A DNA stretch of 64,000 nt from DATJBF01 sp035515475 (GTDB lineage: Bacteria; Verrucomicrobiota; Verrucomicrobiia; Palsa-1439), in assembly GCA_035515475.1 (NCBI GenBank), contig DATJBF010000033.1, positions 41,350 to 105,349 of the forward strand, given 5' to 3'. A program made the position numbers and the translations under genes. Below the pieces are notes generated by a model. It saw only the letters and a list, made by a program, of their open reading frames with translations, ran no database searches and was not told the origin of the DNA. Below, in pieces: positions 39,528 to 49,829 of the stretch (position 1 is its first letter; each line of letters opens with the position of its first letter).

Positions 39528-41887
39528 TTCGCCTTCCACTTCCAGTGGCGAATTTCCGGCAGATCTTCGCCGTGCTGGCAGATGTACTGCTTGTGCTCGA
39601 TCAACTTGTCTTGAATCAGTTGTTTCAGGTACGCCCCTTTCACGCTCAACCGCGGCAGCCGGTCCACCACGTCCTGCACGAGGTGGAACCGGTCCAGATC
39701 GTTCAGGACCGTCATGTCGAACGCCGTGGTGATCGTGCCCTCTTCCTTGTAGCCGCGCACGTGCAGGTTGTGGTGATTGGTGCGGCGGTACGTCAGCCGA
39801 TGGATCAACCAGGGGTATCCGTGAAACGCAAAGATGATCGGTTTGTCTTTGGTGAACAACGAATCGAAATCCCTGTCGCTCAGCCCGTGGGGATGCTCCG
39901 TCTCGGGCTGCAGTTTCATCAGATCAACCACGTTCACCACGCGGATCCTCAAATCCGGCAGATGCTCGCGAAGGATGGACACGGCCGCCAACGTCTCCAG
40001 CGTCGGCACGTCGCCGGCGCAGGCCATGACGACTTCCGGCTCGGTGCCGCGGTCGTTGCTGGCCCATTGCCAGATGCCGATCCCTTTCGTGCAATGCTCG
40101 ACAGCGGCATCCATGGCGAGCCACTGGGGTGCCGGGTGTTTGCCCGCCACCACGACGTTCACATAATGCCGACTGCGCAGACAGTGATCCATGACCGAGA
40201 GCAGACAATTGGCATCCGGCGGCAGATAAATGCGCACAATCTCCGCCTTCTTGTTGACGACGTGGTCGATAAAGCCAGGGTCCTGGTGCGTAAACCCGTT
40301 GTGGTCCTGCCGCCAGACGTGGGACGCCAACAGGTAGTTCAGCGAGGCGATCTTTCGCCGCCACGGCAGCTTCGACGTCACCTTCAACCACTTGGCGTGC
40401 TGGTTGAACATCGAATCCACGATGTGAATGAAGGCCTCGTAACTGTTAAACAGCCCGTGCCGGCCCGTGAGCAGATAACCTTCCAACCAACCCTCGCACT
40501 GGTGTTCGCTCAACACTTCCATCACGCGGCCGGTGGACGCCAGAAACTCATCGGTCTTGATCTCCCGCGCTTCCCACTGGCGATTCGTCGCCTCAAAAAC
40601 GGCGTTCAAGCGATTGGACAGCGTCTCGTCGGGTCCAAAAATCCGAAAGTTCCGCTGCCCCTGATTCAGCTTGATCACGTCACGCAGGAATCGGCCGAGG
40701 ACTGGCGTGTCGCCCACCATCACTCCGCCCGGCGCCGGCACCTTGACGGCGTAGTCGCGGAAGTCCGGCATCCGCAGGTCGCGCAGCAATTCCCCGCCGT
40801 TCGCGTGTGGATTGGCACCCATCCGACGCTGACCCTTTGGCGCGAGGTCGGCCAATTCGGGTTTGAGCCGGCCTTGTTTGTCGAACAGCTCCTCCGGCTT
40901 GTAGCTCTTCAACCACTTCTCCAATTGCTTGAGGTGCTTGTGGTTCTTGGACGGGTCGGACAACGGGACCTGGTGCGACCGGAAGGTGCCTTCGACCGGT
41001 AACCCGTCAATGACCTTGGGTCCGGTCCAGCCCTTCGGCGAGTTGAGCACAATCATCGGCCAACGCGGCCGCGACGCATCCCCACGACTCCGCGCGTTGT
41101 GCTGGATGCGGTGGATCTGCTCCACGACTTTGTCCAGCGTGGCCGCCATGGCCTGGTGCATCTTCTCCGGCTCGTGACCCTCGACGAAGTACGGCATCCA
41201 ACCATAGCCGCGCAGCAGTTGCTCCAGTTCCTCGTGCTCGATCCGGGCCAGGATGGTCGGGTTGGCAATCTTGTAACCGTTGAGGTGCAAAATCGGCAGC
41301 ACCACGCCGTCCGTAACCGGGTTCAGAAACTTGTTCGAATGCCATGCCGTCGCCAGCGGCCCGGTCTCCGCTTCGCCGTCGCCGACGACGCACGCCACGA
41401 CCAGGTCCGGGTTGTCGAGCGCCGCGCCGAACGCGTGACTCAGGGAGTAGCCCAGCTCGCCGCCCTCGTGCATCGACCCCGGACACTCCGGCGAAACGTG
41501 GCTGGGAATCCCGCCAGGGAATGAGAATTGCGTGAACAGCTTCTTCAACCCCTCTTCGTCCTGGCTGATGTTTGGATAGATCTCGCTGTAGGTGCCTTCC
41601 AGGTAGGTGTTGGCGACGAGCGCCGGCCCGCCGTGCCCGGGACCGGAAATGTAGATCATGTTCAGGTCATACTTTTTGATGACCCGGTTCAAGTGGACAT
41701 AGATGAAGTTCTGGCCCGGCGTCGTCCCCCAGTGCCCCAGCAACATCGGTTTCACGTGCCCGATCTTCAGCGGTTTCTTGAGCAGCGGGTTGTCGTACAG
41801 GTAAATCTGTCCGACCGACAAGTAATTGGCCGCCCGCCAATAGGCATTCATTTTCCGTAGTTCTTCACGCGTCAGAGTGTCTTTCAT
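39524..41887 (-). CDS. xfp: Xylulose-5-phosphate / fructose-6-phosphate phosphoketolase
   Basis: 787 residues, the usual length. Thiamine diphosphate enzyme that splits xylulose-5-P (or fructose-6-P) with phosphate into acetyl-P and a C3 or C4 sugar phosphate. TPP motif GDGEAETGPLATAWHSNKF. Other blocks: MLLGHWGTTPGQNFIYVHLN, SGPGHGGPALVANTYLEGTY, and HLNGYKIANPTILARI. Acetyl-P goes to acetate kinase, encoded three genes upstream in the same transcription direction, for ATP. A 195-base gap separates it from glgP, the largest break in this segment. Confidence 0.96.
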   Translation of the reverse strand: MKDTLTREELRKMNAYWRAANYLSVGQIYLYDNPLLKKPLKIGHVKPMLLGHWGTTPGQNFIYVHLNRVIKKYDLNMIYISGPGHGGPALVANTYLEGTYSEIYPNISQDEEGLKKLFTQFSFPGGIPSHVSPECPGSMHEGGELGYSLSHAFGAALDNPDLVVACVVGDGEAETGPLATAWHSNKFLNPVTDGVVLPILHLNGYKIANPTILARIEHEELEQLLRGYGWMPYFVEGHEPEKMHQAMAATLDKVVEQIHRIQHNARSRGDASRPRWPMIVLNSPKGWTGPKVIDGLPVEGTFRSHQVPLSDPSKNHKHLKQLEKWLKSYKPEELFDKQGRLKPELADLAPKGQRRMGANPHANGGELLRDLRMPDFRDYAVKVPAPGGVMVGDTPVLGRFLRDVIKLNQGQRNFRIFGPDETLSNRLNAVFEATNRQWEAREIKTDEFLASTGRVMEVLSEHQCEGWLEGYLLTGRHGLFNSYEAFIHIVDSMFNQHAKWLKVTSKLPWRRKIASLNYLLASHVWRQDHNGFTHQDPGFIDHVVNKKAEIVRIYLPPDANCLLSVMDHCLRSRHYVNVVVAGKHPAPQWLAMDAAVEHCTKGIGIWQWASNDRGTEPEVVMACAGDVPTLETLAAVSILREHLPDLRIRVVNVVDLMKLQPETEHPHGLSDRDFDSLFTKDKPIIFAFHGYPWLIHRLTYRRTNHHNLHVRGYKEEGTITTAFDMTVLNDLDRFHLVQDVVDRLPRLSVKGAYLKQLIQDKLIEHKQYICQHGEDLPEIRHWKWKAK

Positions 41888-42082
41888 GGGTTTGTTCCTT
41901 TGACTTCGAGGGTTGGTGATGCGGCCTGGCCCCAGAATGGCGCCGGCGCGGGTTGCAACCTTGTCCGAATTCCCACGCTTCGGTGACCTCGGCCATCTGA
42001 TCCGGCAGCGGATGTTCCGCCGGCTCCTTCGGCCGTGTTGCCTTGGGCATGGGGTTGCGTTCCTCAGCGATTCGGACTGGTG

Positions 42083-44629
42083 TCATCGTTGCCACAGAAT
42101 CTGCGCCGCCTCCAAGGGAACGGCAACGCCGTCGCGGTGCGGGATGAGCCGCGCCGTATGGTCAGATGCCGGCCGGCGGGCCGGCACGGTGGCGCGATAG
42201 ACGTGGCCGCTGGTTGCGCCCCCCGGTTGTCGGACGCGCTTCATTTCCTGCCGGACCGGTGTGTCGCCGTTGACGCCGTCGGCGTACAGCTCGACCCGCA
42301 CGGCATTCGCATCGAGTTCATCGAGGTAAACTTGAACTTCAAAGACGTGCTGCTCGTCCCTGGTTTCCACCTTCACTTCGCCAAAGCGGAGCGCGGCCCA
42401 TTTCCGTTCGAGCGTGCGCTGCCAATCGAGTACCTCGCGGCCACCGGTGCCCTTTTCGGCGGCGCGCGCCCGGTAGGCGGTCGCGGCCGGCAGGTAATGT
42501 TGTTCCGTGTACTCGCGCACGGCACGACCGGCGGAAAACTGCGGCGTCAACCGCGCCATGCTTTCCCGCATTCGTGCGACCCAGCGCACCGGAACGCCGT
42601 TCGCGTCTCGGTCATAAAATTCGGGGATCACTTCGCGTTCGAGCAGGTCGTACAGCGCCTCGGCTTCCGCAGCGTCCCAGGCTGGATCGTCGTCATGTTC
42701 CCGGCCGTCCCCCAACGCCCACCCCACTTCCGGTGTGTAGGCTTCGGCCCACCAACCGTCCAACTCCGAGAGATTGATGCCACCGTTAACGAGCACCTTC
42801 ATGCCACTCGTGCCGCACGCCTCCCACGGTCGCCGGGGCGTGTTGATCCAGACATCCACCCCCTGCACCATGTGCTCGGTCAGGAGCATGTCGTAGTCGC
42901 CGAGGAAAATCACGTGAGGGCGCGCCTCGGGCTGACGGATGAACCGGATCCATTCCTGGATCAGCGCCTGACCCGGCTGGTCTGCCGGATGGGCCTTGCC
43001 AGCCAGAATGAGTTGGACCGGGCGCTGCGGATTGGCCAACAGGTGCAGCAACCGACCCGGGTCGTGCAGCAGCAGATTCGGTCGCTTGTAGGTTGCGAAT
43101 CGACGGGCAAAGCCGAGCGTCAAGGCATCTGGATCAAAGAGAGTCTTCGGGTCGTTTACTGCTTCGGGCGATGCGCCAGAAGCGGTCAGTTGGCGGGCCA
43201 GTCGTTCGCGAACGTATTCAACGAATTCCTTGCTGGCGGCGACGCGCATGTGCCAGAGCGTCCTGTCGGAGATTCGGCGAATGTCTTGCTCCAGAGTTTT
43301 CGTCGTTCCCAACCAGCAGCCCTTTCCACAGGCCTCCATCCATAGCGCGTCGGCGGCCGCGGAATCCCAGCTTGGCATGTGGACGCCGTTGGTCACGTGT
43401 CCCACTGGTACATCGCCCTGCGGCCAGCGCGGAAACAGTGGCAGGAAGATGCGCCGACTCACCGCCCCGTGCAACCGGCTCACACCGTTGACCGCCCCAC
43501 TGCCGCGAATCGCGAGGTAGGCCATATTGAACTCCTCGGCGGCGTCATTTGGATTGCGCCGCCCCAACGCCAGCAAATCGTGAACCGAAATGCCGAGCCG
43601 GGTCTGCGCGTACCGACTCAGGTATTGCTCGATCAGCGCCGGAGCGAACCGGTCGAACCCGGCAGGCACCGCGGTGTGCGTGGTGAAGAGGTTGCCCGCG
43701 CGCGTGACGGCCAGCGCCACATCGAAAGGCTGTCCGTTCTCGTCCATGAACGCTCGGGCGCGTTCCAACACGGCAAAGGCCGCGTGCCCTTCGTTCAGAT
43801 GGCAGACTTCGGGCCGGAGACCGAGCGCCTTGAGCAATCGCCAGCCGCCGATGCCGAGCAACAACTCCTGTTTCAGGCGCAGTTCCGATCCGCCGCCGTA
43901 CAATTCGCTGGTGATCCCGCGATGCGCCGGGAAGTTCGCCGCGTCATTGGTGTCGAGCAGGTACAACTTCACGCGGCCGACCTGGACCTGCCAGGCCCGC
44001 AGCCAAACCGAGTAACCGGGCAAGGCAATCTCCAATCGCAACCACTCCCCGGTTTCTTCACGCAACGGAGTGATCGGCAATTGCCCGGGATCGTTGTACG
44101 GAAAGAGCGCCTGCTGCGCCCCGTCCTTGTCGATCACCTGCCGAAAATAGCCCTGCTGGTACAGCAGACCGACGCCGACCACCGGCACGCCGAGGTCGCT
44201 GGCCGCTTTAAGCTGATCGCCCGCCACATTGCCCAACCCGCCCGAATAGATCGGGAGCGCTTCGCTCAACATGAATTCCATGCTGAAATAGGCGACGCAG
44301 GTGAGTGGCGATTGAGGGTGATTTTGCTGAAACCACCCGGGCGACTCCGCCGCCTGACGCTTGGCGCGCGCCAGATCAGAAACCTCCTTGCAGAACGCGG
44401 CGTCGGCCATCACCTGCTTGAGGTTGTCTCGCGACACGGTCTGCAGAACAACCCATGGGTTATGGGTCAGATCCCACAGCGCGGGATCGAGTTGCCGCCA
44501 CACCTTGTCGGCGGCATGATTCCACGACCAGCGCATGTCCAGGGCCAGTTCCGCCAAGGAATCGACCCCGGCGATGTCGGTGGGCAGGGAAGAATAAGGC
44601 GGATTGTGAACTCCTCTGGTTGTGCTCAT
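42083..44629 (-). CDS. glgP: Alpha-glucan (glycogen) phosphorylase
   Basis: 848 residues, GT35 of the short type. It releases glucose-1-phosphate from glycogen or maltodextrin. Motifs: VAYFSMEFMLSEALPIYSGG, NLFTTHTAVPAGFDRF, GNVAGDQLKAASDLGVPVVG, LAGKAHPADQPG, and the PLP lysine in ACGTSGMKVLVNGG. ATG 44629 (MSTTRGVHNPPYSSLP) is the true start; a long upstream extension overlaps pgm and is not credible. The 4-base overlap with pgm (ATGA) places it directly after the gene for phosphoglucomutase. Confidence 0.95.
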   Translation of the reverse strand: MSTTRGVHNPPYSSLPTDIAGVDSLAELALDMRWSWNHAADKVWRQLDPALWDLTHNPWVVLQTVSRDNLKQVMADAAFCKEVSDLARAKRQAAESPGWFQQNHPQSPLTCVAYFSMEFMLSEALPIYSGGLGNVAGDQLKAASDLGVPVVGVGLLYQQGYFRQVIDKDGAQQALFPYNDPGQLPITPLREETGEWLRLEIALPGYSVWLRAWQVQVGRVKLYLLDTNDAANFPAHRGITSELYGGGSELRLKQELLLGIGGWRLLKALGLRPEVCHLNEGHAAFAVLERARAFMDENGQPFDVALAVTRAGNLFTTHTAVPAGFDRFAPALIEQYLSRYAQTRLGISVHDLLALGRRNPNDAAEEFNMAYLAIRGSGAVNGVSRLHGAVSRRIFLPLFPRWPQGDVPVGHVTNGVHMPSWDSAAADALWMEACGKGCWLGTTKTLEQDIRRISDRTLWHMRVAASKEFVEYVRERLARQLTASGASPEAVNDPKTLFDPDALTLGFARRFATYKRPNLLLHDPGRLLHLLANPQRPVQLILAGKAHPADQPGQALIQEWIRFIRQPEARPHVIFLGDYDMLLTEHMVQGVDVWINTPRRPWEACGTSGMKVLVNGGINLSELDGWWAEAYTPEVGWALGDGREHDDDPAWDAAEAEALYDLLEREVIPEFYDRDANGVPVRWVARMRESMARLTPQFSAGRAVREYTEQHYLPAATAYRARAAEKGTGGREVLDWQRTLERKWAALRFGEVKVETRDEQHVFEVQVYLDELDANAVRVELYADGVNGDTPVRQEMKRVRQPGGATSGHVYRATVPARRPASDHTARLIPHRDGVAVPLEAAQILWQR

Positions 44630-46287
44630 GGTTTCTCCTGTGGCAGTGCCGTTAGCGCCGCACTGACGATTCCCTCTGCTTCCTCCATAATCCGGCGCAG
44701 GTGATCCGCGCCCCGGAAGCTCTCCGCATAGATCTTGTAAATCTCCTCGGTTCCCGACGGCCGCGCGGCGAACCAGCCGTTCTCCGCAATCACTTTCAAT
44801 CCGCCAATCGGCGCGCCACTGCCCGGGACTGCGGTGAGGATTGCCTGGATCTTCTCGTCCGCCAATTCCGTGGATCGAACTTGGCGGGGATTCATGTTCT
44901 TCAGTCGTTCTTTTTGTTCGGCCGTGGCCGGAGCATCGCGCCGCTCGTAGACCGGCGCCCCGAATTCGTGCGTGAGCTGCCGGTATATCTGGCCGGGATC
45001 GTGACCTAGCCGCGCCGTCATTTCCGCTGCTAACAAGGCCGCGATGATTCCGTCCTTGTCCGTCGTCCATACTGTTCCACCGCGGCGGGCAAACGACAAT
45101 CCCGCGCTCTCTTCGCCGCCGAATCCAAGCGAACCATCCCGCAGCCCCTCGACGAAGTATTTGAACCCAACCGGCACCTGGCACAGCTTGCGCCCCAGCC
45201 GGGCCGTCACGCGATCGATCATCTGGCTGCTGACGATGGTTTTGCCCACGGCCGCGCCCTTGGACCAGCGGGGCCGGTGCTGGAACAGATAAAAGATCGC
45301 GACCGTCAGATAATGATTGGGTTGGAGCAACCCGGCGTTGCGCGTGACAATGCCGTGCCGGTCGTGGTCGGTGTCGCAGGCAAAGGCCACCTCAAATTCG
45401 TCCTTCAATCCAATCAATCGCTGCATGGCGTCCGGCGACGAGCAATCCATCCGAATCCGGCCATCCCAGTCCACTGTCATGAACCGGAACGTCGGGTCAA
45501 CGACATCGCTGACGACGCGCAGGTCCAGGCCGTACCGCTCGGCAATCGGTTGCCAGTAATGCACGCCCGCTCCGCCCAGCGGGTCAACCCCCAGCTTGAT
45601 CTTTCCCTCGCGAATCACTTCGAAATCGATCACGTTGGCGAGGTCGCTGACGTAAGCCTCACGGTAGTTGTGCCGGTGCGTCGTGGCAGCGCGCCGGGCT
45701 CGCTCGATGGGAATCCGTTTCACACCGCGCAGGCCATCTTTGAGGATTTCGTTCGCTTGCCGCTCAATCCAGCGTGTGACGTCGGTTTCCGCCTGGCCGC
45801 CGTTTGGCGGATTGTATTTGAAGCCGCCGTCCTCCGGCGGGTTATGCGACGGTGTGATCACAATGCCGTCGGCCAGTCCGGTCTTGCGCCCGCGGTTGTG
45901 GTTCAGAATCGCGAGCGAAATGGCCGGCGTGGGCGTAAACTCATCCTGGCCGGCAATCATGACTTCGACCTCGTTGGCGGCGAGGACCTCGAGCGCGCTC
46001 GCCTGCGCCGGCACCGACAACGCATGCGTGTCCATCCCGAGAAAGAGCGGGCCATCAATGCGCTGCGCGCGCCGGTACTGGCAAATGGCCTGCGTAATGG
46101 CCAAGATGTGCGCCTCGTTGAACGCCCGGTCGAACGCCGACCCGCGATGCCCCGACGTGCCAAACGCGACGCGCTGCGCCGGCACCGCCGGGTCCGGCGC
46201 TTCGGAGTAATACGCCGTGATCAGCCGCGGGACGTCCACCAGCATCGCGGGTTCGGCCGGCTGGCCGGCTCGGGGACTGCGTGTCAT
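44626..46287 (-). CDS. pgm: Phosphoglucomutase (alpha-D-glucose phosphate-specific)
   Basis: 553 residues. Interconverts glucose-1-P and glucose-6-P. Catalytic phosphoserine in IVITPSHNPPEDGGFKYN. Metal-binding FACDTDHDRHGIVT. Sugar-binding FGGEESAGLSF. C-terminal phosphate loop RPSGTEEIYKIYAESF. It overlaps ackA and glgP by 4 bases on each side. It carries the phosphorylase product into glycolysis and the pentose phosphate pool. Confidence 0.95.
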   Translation of the reverse strand: MTRSPRAGQPAEPAMLVDVPRLITAYYSEAPDPAVPAQRVAFGTSGHRGSAFDRAFNEAHILAITQAICQYRRAQRIDGPLFLGMDTHALSVPAQASALEVLAANEVEVMIAGQDEFTPTPAISLAILNHNRGRKTGLADGIVITPSHNPPEDGGFKYNPPNGGQAETDVTRWIERQANEILKDGLRGVKRIPIERARRAATTHRHNYREAYVSDLANVIDFEVIREGKIKLGVDPLGGAGVHYWQPIAERYGLDLRVVSDVVDPTFRFMTVDWDGRIRMDCSSPDAMQRLIGLKDEFEVAFACDTDHDRHGIVTRNAGLLQPNHYLTVAIFYLFQHRPRWSKGAAVGKTIVSSQMIDRVTARLGRKLCQVPVGFKYFVEGLRDGSLGFGGEESAGLSFARRGGTVWTTDKDGIIAALLAAEMTARLGHDPGQIYRQLTHEFGAPVYERRDAPATAEQKERLKNMNPRQVRSTELADEKIQAILTAVPGSGAPIGGLKVIAENGWFAARPSGTEEIYKIYAESFRGADHLRRIMEEAEGIVSAALTALPQEKP

Positions 46288-47537
46288 CGCGACGGTGCTC
46301 CCTCGACGAGCTGAATCACAATCTTCGCGATCATCAGTTCTTCGTCGGTTTGCATCACCCGCACCGTGACCGGGCTGGTTTCGCCGGAGATCACGTCGGC
46401 GTTGGCCGCGTTTTGCTTCTCATCGAACTCGATCCCGAGAAAGCCGAGCCCGTCACAGATCCGGGCGCGGACGACCGGCGCGTGTTCGCCGATACCGCCG
46501 GCAAAGACCAGCGTGTCGAGTCCGTCCAGCGCCGCCGCAAACGCGCCGATCCATTTCTTGACGTGATAACAAAACATCGCCACTGCCTCGGCGGCGCGCT
46601 TGTCCCTGGCCTCGCGCTCCAGCAGGTCCCGCATGTCGGAACTCGTTTCCGACACACCGAGCAAGCCGGATTCGTGGTTAACCATCTTGTTGAACTGTTT
46701 CGCGCTCATCTGCTCGGCGCGGGCCAGATACCACATCAGCCCGGGATCGAGGTCACCCGAGCGCGTGCTCATCGGGAATCCGGCGGTCGGCGTGAACGCC
46801 ATGCTCGTATCGATCGGTCGCCCATCGCGCACCGCCGCCAGGCTGGCGCCGTTGCCGAGATGGGCCAAGATCATCCGGCCGCGCGCGGCTTTCGGCCCGG
46901 CCACTCGCGCGAGTTCTTCCATCAGAAACGCATAGGACAACCCGTGGAATCCATACCGGCGCACGCCTTGCGCGGCGTACCGGCGCGGGATGGGCAGCAG
47001 TTGCGCGACCCGGGGCAGGTCGTGATGGAACGCCGTGTCGAAGCAGGCGATCTGCGGCAGATCGGGAAACCGGCGGAACACCGCCTCGGTCAACTCGATC
47101 TCTTCCGGCAAATGATCCGGGTCGAACGGACTCAACGTGCGAAGGTACTCTACCATCTCGTGTGTCACCCGTTGCGGCGCGCTGTATTTCGGTCCGCCAT
47201 GTACCACGCGATGGCCGACCGCGCGCAGCGCGCCGTGGCCGACCCGTTCTTCCAGCCAGTCCATCAGCGCGTTCACGGCCGCCGTGTGATTTGATGCCTC
47301 CAGCGGCTTGGTGAAATTGTCCGATTCGTTTTCGCCGTTGACGGAAAGTACTGCGTTTGCCAGCCCGATCCGCTCGATCTGCCCCGCCAGGATGCGCCGC
47401 AACGAGCGACCCGCTACAAACAGGGCAAACTTGATGCTCGACGAGCCGCCGTTGATGGTCAGGATGGATTGCGCAACCGGTTCGCTCCGTGGCCGGGTCG
47501 TGCTGGTTCCTGTCGTCTTGGTCGGTTTCGCGCTCAT
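46284..47537 (-). CDS. ackA: Acetate kinase
   Basis: 417 residues from ATG 47537. Converts acetyl-P and ADP to acetate and ATP. ASKHA-fold blocks: ILTINGGSSSIKFALF, RAVGHRVVHGGPKYSAPQRV, CFDTAFHHDLP, GFHGLSYAFLMEELARVAG, HLGNGASLAAVRDGRPIDTS, and LVFAGGIGEHAPVVRARIC. The first loop reads NGGSSSIK rather than the commoner N-[AS]-GSSS. A long upstream extension lies in the antisense of the next gene and is not credible. The gene is joined to pgm (overlap) and separated from the transporter gene by 11 bases. Confidence 0.95.
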   Translation of the reverse strand: MSAKPTKTTGTSTTRPRSEPVAQSILTINGGSSSIKFALFVAGRSLRRILAGQIERIGLANAVLSVNGENESDNFTKPLEASNHTAAVNALMDWLEERVGHGALRAVGHRVVHGGPKYSAPQRVTHEMVEYLRTLSPFDPDHLPEEIELTEAVFRRFPDLPQIACFDTAFHHDLPRVAQLLPIPRRYAAQGVRRYGFHGLSYAFLMEELARVAGPKAARGRMILAHLGNGASLAAVRDGRPIDTSMAFTPTAGFPMSTRSGDLDPGLMWYLARAEQMSAKQFNKMVNHESGLLGVSETSSDMRDLLEREARDKRAAEAVAMFCYHVKKWIGAFAAALDGLDTLVFAGGIGEHAPVVRARICDGLGFLGIEFDEKQNAANADVISGETSPVTVRVMQTDEELMIAKIVIQLVEGAPSR

Positions 47538-47548
47538 GATCCCTCGTT

Positions 47549-48802
47549 TCAAGTCATCAACGCCACCCACGCCAGCAGGCCGGCCATGGCCACCAGCGTC
47601 ACCGGGACGCCCAGTCGGGCGAAGTCGCGGAAGGAAATGCTGATCCCCAGTTCGCGGGCTTGTTGAACGACGATGATATTGGACACGCTGCCGAGGATGA
47701 TCAAGCTGCCGCCAAAGCTGTTGGCCAAGGCCAACACGTACGCCGTCGGCGCATGCGCCACGTTGACCATCTTCACCAGCAGCAGCACTGCGGCGGAGTT
47801 GTTGATCAGATTGGAAAACACCGCCGTCACCACGGCGAGAATGGACAGCGATTGAAGGTTCAACCCGCCGCGCGCGAGCCATTGCACGGCCCGATCGCCG
47901 TAGCCCGTGGCCTGGAATGCGCCCGTGACGACGAACAGCCCCATGAACAGCACCAGAATCGGCCAATCCACCAGACCCAACAGATCTTGCGTGTGGAACT
48001 TCGGACTAGCGAGATGAATTCCGGCGGCAGTCAGGGCGATGATCTCCTTGGGCACCGACGAGAAAAAGAACGCGATGACCAATCCCAAAATGACCAGGCC
48101 TTTGATCGTATGCGGGCGGTCGAACGGCCGGGAAGTGGATTTCACGACGGCCTGCGCCGGACCGGCAAAGGCGAGGCGTCGTCGGGACATCGTCCAGATG
48201 AGCGCGTAGGCACCACCGAGGGCCACCAGCACGGGCGTGATGCACCAGAGCATGTACCGCCCGAAGTCCAGCCCGGCTATTTGCGCGATCATCATGTCCT
48301 GCGGATTGCCGACCAGTGTCGCAGCCGCGCCGATGTTGCTGGCCACCGCCAACGCGATGAGAAAGGGGACGGGATTGAGTTGCCGGCGGATCAGGGCGGT
48401 TGCCACGACCGGCGCGAAAACGTAACAGACAATGTCGTGGTTCAGAAACGCCGACAATCCGGCCGTTACCAGCATCAGGGTCAACAGAAACCGCGCCGGA
48501 TCTCCGAGCCGGACGGCAATGCCGTTGGCGACCTTGTCGAAAAAGCCGGACAGCCGCAGTTGCGCCGAGAGGACAAAGAAGCCAAACAACAACAGGATGG
48601 TCGGCCAGTTGATGAACCCGACCACGGTCGTCGTCGGCTGGCCGGAGAAGATCATGATGGCGATCGCGCCCAGCAACGCGATGCCGGTCCGGTCCAGCTT
48701 CAAGCCCGGCACCCGGCCCGCGGCAATGCCGAGGTAAGTGAGTGCGAAAATCGTCAGCACCGCCGGCGTGGCGGACGGAGGGTTGACGGTAGGGGCGTTC
48801 AT
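47549..48802 (-). CDS. SLC13/ArsB-NhaD-type anion transporter
   Basis: 417 residues with about eleven to twelve helices. Signature blocks: LSAFLNHDIVCYVFAPVVAT, ASNIGAAATLVGNPQDMMIA, VFSNLINNSAAVLLLVKMV and NSFGGSLIILGSVSNIIVVQ, the paired NxP/asparagine hairpins of the IT superfamily (citrate, arsenite, Na+/H+ and sulfate carriers). Substrate is unclear. Placed between ackA and ppk2, it might move an organic acid such as acetate, succinate or citrate, or phosphate; this is inferred from context. Confidence 0.8.
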   Translation of the reverse strand: MNAPTVNPPSATPAVLTIFALTYLGIAAGRVPGLKLDRTGIALLGAIAIMIFSGQPTTTVVGFINWPTILLLFGFFVLSAQLRLSGFFDKVANGIAVRLGDPARFLLTLMLVTAGLSAFLNHDIVCYVFAPVVATALIRRQLNPVPFLIALAVASNIGAAATLVGNPQDMMIAQIAGLDFGRYMLWCITPVLVALGGAYALIWTMSRRRLAFAGPAQAVVKSTSRPFDRPHTIKGLVILGLVIAFFFSSVPKEIIALTAAGIHLASPKFHTQDLLGLVDWPILVLFMGLFVVTGAFQATGYGDRAVQWLARGGLNLQSLSILAVVTAVFSNLINNSAAVLLLVKMVNVAHAPTAYVLALANSFGGSLIILGSVSNIIVVQQARELGISISFRDFARLGVPVTLVAMAGLLAWVALMT

Positions 48803-48821
48803 CCCGGACTCTTGGTTACAG

Positions 48822-49691
48822 TCATCTCTCCAGCAGCCGGCGGATCGCCCGCAATTCCTTCCGATGACCCTTGTCCGGTTCCGGGTAGCTCATTTTCATT
48901 TCGCCGAGAGTATCGAGGATCACCTGCGAAATGATCAGCCGCGCGTTCTCCTTGTCGTCGGCGGGGACGACATACCACGGTGCGATCGTGGTACTCGTCG
49001 CCGTCAGGCAGGCCTCGTACGCCTGCCGGTATTCTTTCCACCGCCCGCGTTCCTCGATGTCGGCCCGGCTGAATTTCCAATTCTTGTCCGGGTCATCGAT
49101 CCGCGCGAGGAAGCGCCGGCGCTGTTCGTCCTTCGAAAGGTGCAGGAAGAATTTGATGATCCGCGTGCCGTTGGCGTGGAGATGCTTTTCCAAGTTCACA
49201 ATCGAACGATACCGGTGTTCCCAGAGCTTGTCATCAGTCAGGATTTCGTCCGGCAAACCCTGCCCGCGCAGAATTTCCGGGTGCACCCGCACGATCAGCA
49301 CCTCCTCGTAGTACGAGCGGTTGAAGATGCCAATGTGCCCGCGTTCCGGTAACCGGCGCGTCGTCCGCCAAAGAAAATCGTGCTTCAGTTCCTCGGCACT
49401 CGGCTGTTTGAAGCTGAAAACCTCGCAGCCCTGGGGATTGACGCCGGACATGACGTGTTTGATCGCTCCGTCCTTGCCGGCCGCGTCCAGCGCCTGAAAG
49501 ATCAGCAACAGGGCATAGCGGTTGTGCGCGTACAAGAGGCTTTGCCGGTCGCTCAATTTCGCCACGTGCTCCGCCAACATTTTCTCGTAATGCTTCTTCG
49601 ATTTGTAGAACGGTTTCACGCGCGTGGGCCATTCTTTAAGCCGCACCGTGTCCTCTTCCCGCACGCGGAATTGTCTGCTGTCAATTTTCAC
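48822..49691 (-). CDS. ppk2: Polyphosphate kinase 2 family protein
   Basis: 289 residues from GTG 49691, which has a GGAGAA site. PPK2 uses polyphosphate to phosphorylate nucleotides. Walker A ALDAAGKDGAIKHVMSG, then GVNPQGCEVFSFKQPSAEEL, HDFLWRTTRRLPERG, IGIFNRSYYEEVLIVRVHPE (Walker B/lid) and KFFLHLSKDEQRRRFLARID. The type with GVNPQG and HDFLWR corresponds to the NMP/NDP-phosphorylating PPK2 classes; the class should be checked. It stands between the proton pumps and the acetate kinase block, so polyphosphate can top up ATP. Confidence 0.9.
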   Translation of the reverse strand: MKIDSRQFRVREEDTVRLKEWPTRVKPFYKSKKHYEKMLAEHVAKLSDRQSLLYAHNRYALLLIFQALDAAGKDGAIKHVMSGVNPQGCEVFSFKQPSAEELKHDFLWRTTRRLPERGHIGIFNRSYYEEVLIVRVHPEILRGQGLPDEILTDDKLWEHRYRSIVNLEKHLHANGTRIIKFFLHLSKDEQRRRFLARIDDPDKNWKFSRADIEERGRWKEYRQAYEACLTATSTTIAPWYVVPADDKENARLIISQVILDTLGEMKMSYPEPDKGHRKELRAIRRLLER

Positions 49692-49829
49692 ATCACTTCT
49701 CCTTGTTCTCTTGCACCAATAAGCTGGCATGGCCATCCGAGCAATTCATTTGTTGTCACATGCCAGAGACGCCGTTGTGATAGCGGTAACTGTCCATCGT
49801 CGTGGACAGCAGCGGTTGAATAGGCCGCG

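Noticed and set aside
41865..42095. Small minus-strand frame across the xfp start and the gap before it
   Set aside because: It overlaps the true xfp start, has no recognisable motif and no ribosome site that stands out; the gap 41888-42082 may instead hold leader sequence.
44630..45184. N-terminal extension of the glucan phosphorylase frame
   Set aside because: It overlaps pgm on the same strand in another frame, lacks family sequence, and the ATG at 44629 gives the normal protein.
47538..47966. N-terminal extension of the acetate kinase frame
   Set aside because: It lies within the coding region of the anion transporter and reads as Arg/Gly-rich shadow; ATG 47537 starts the normal enzyme.
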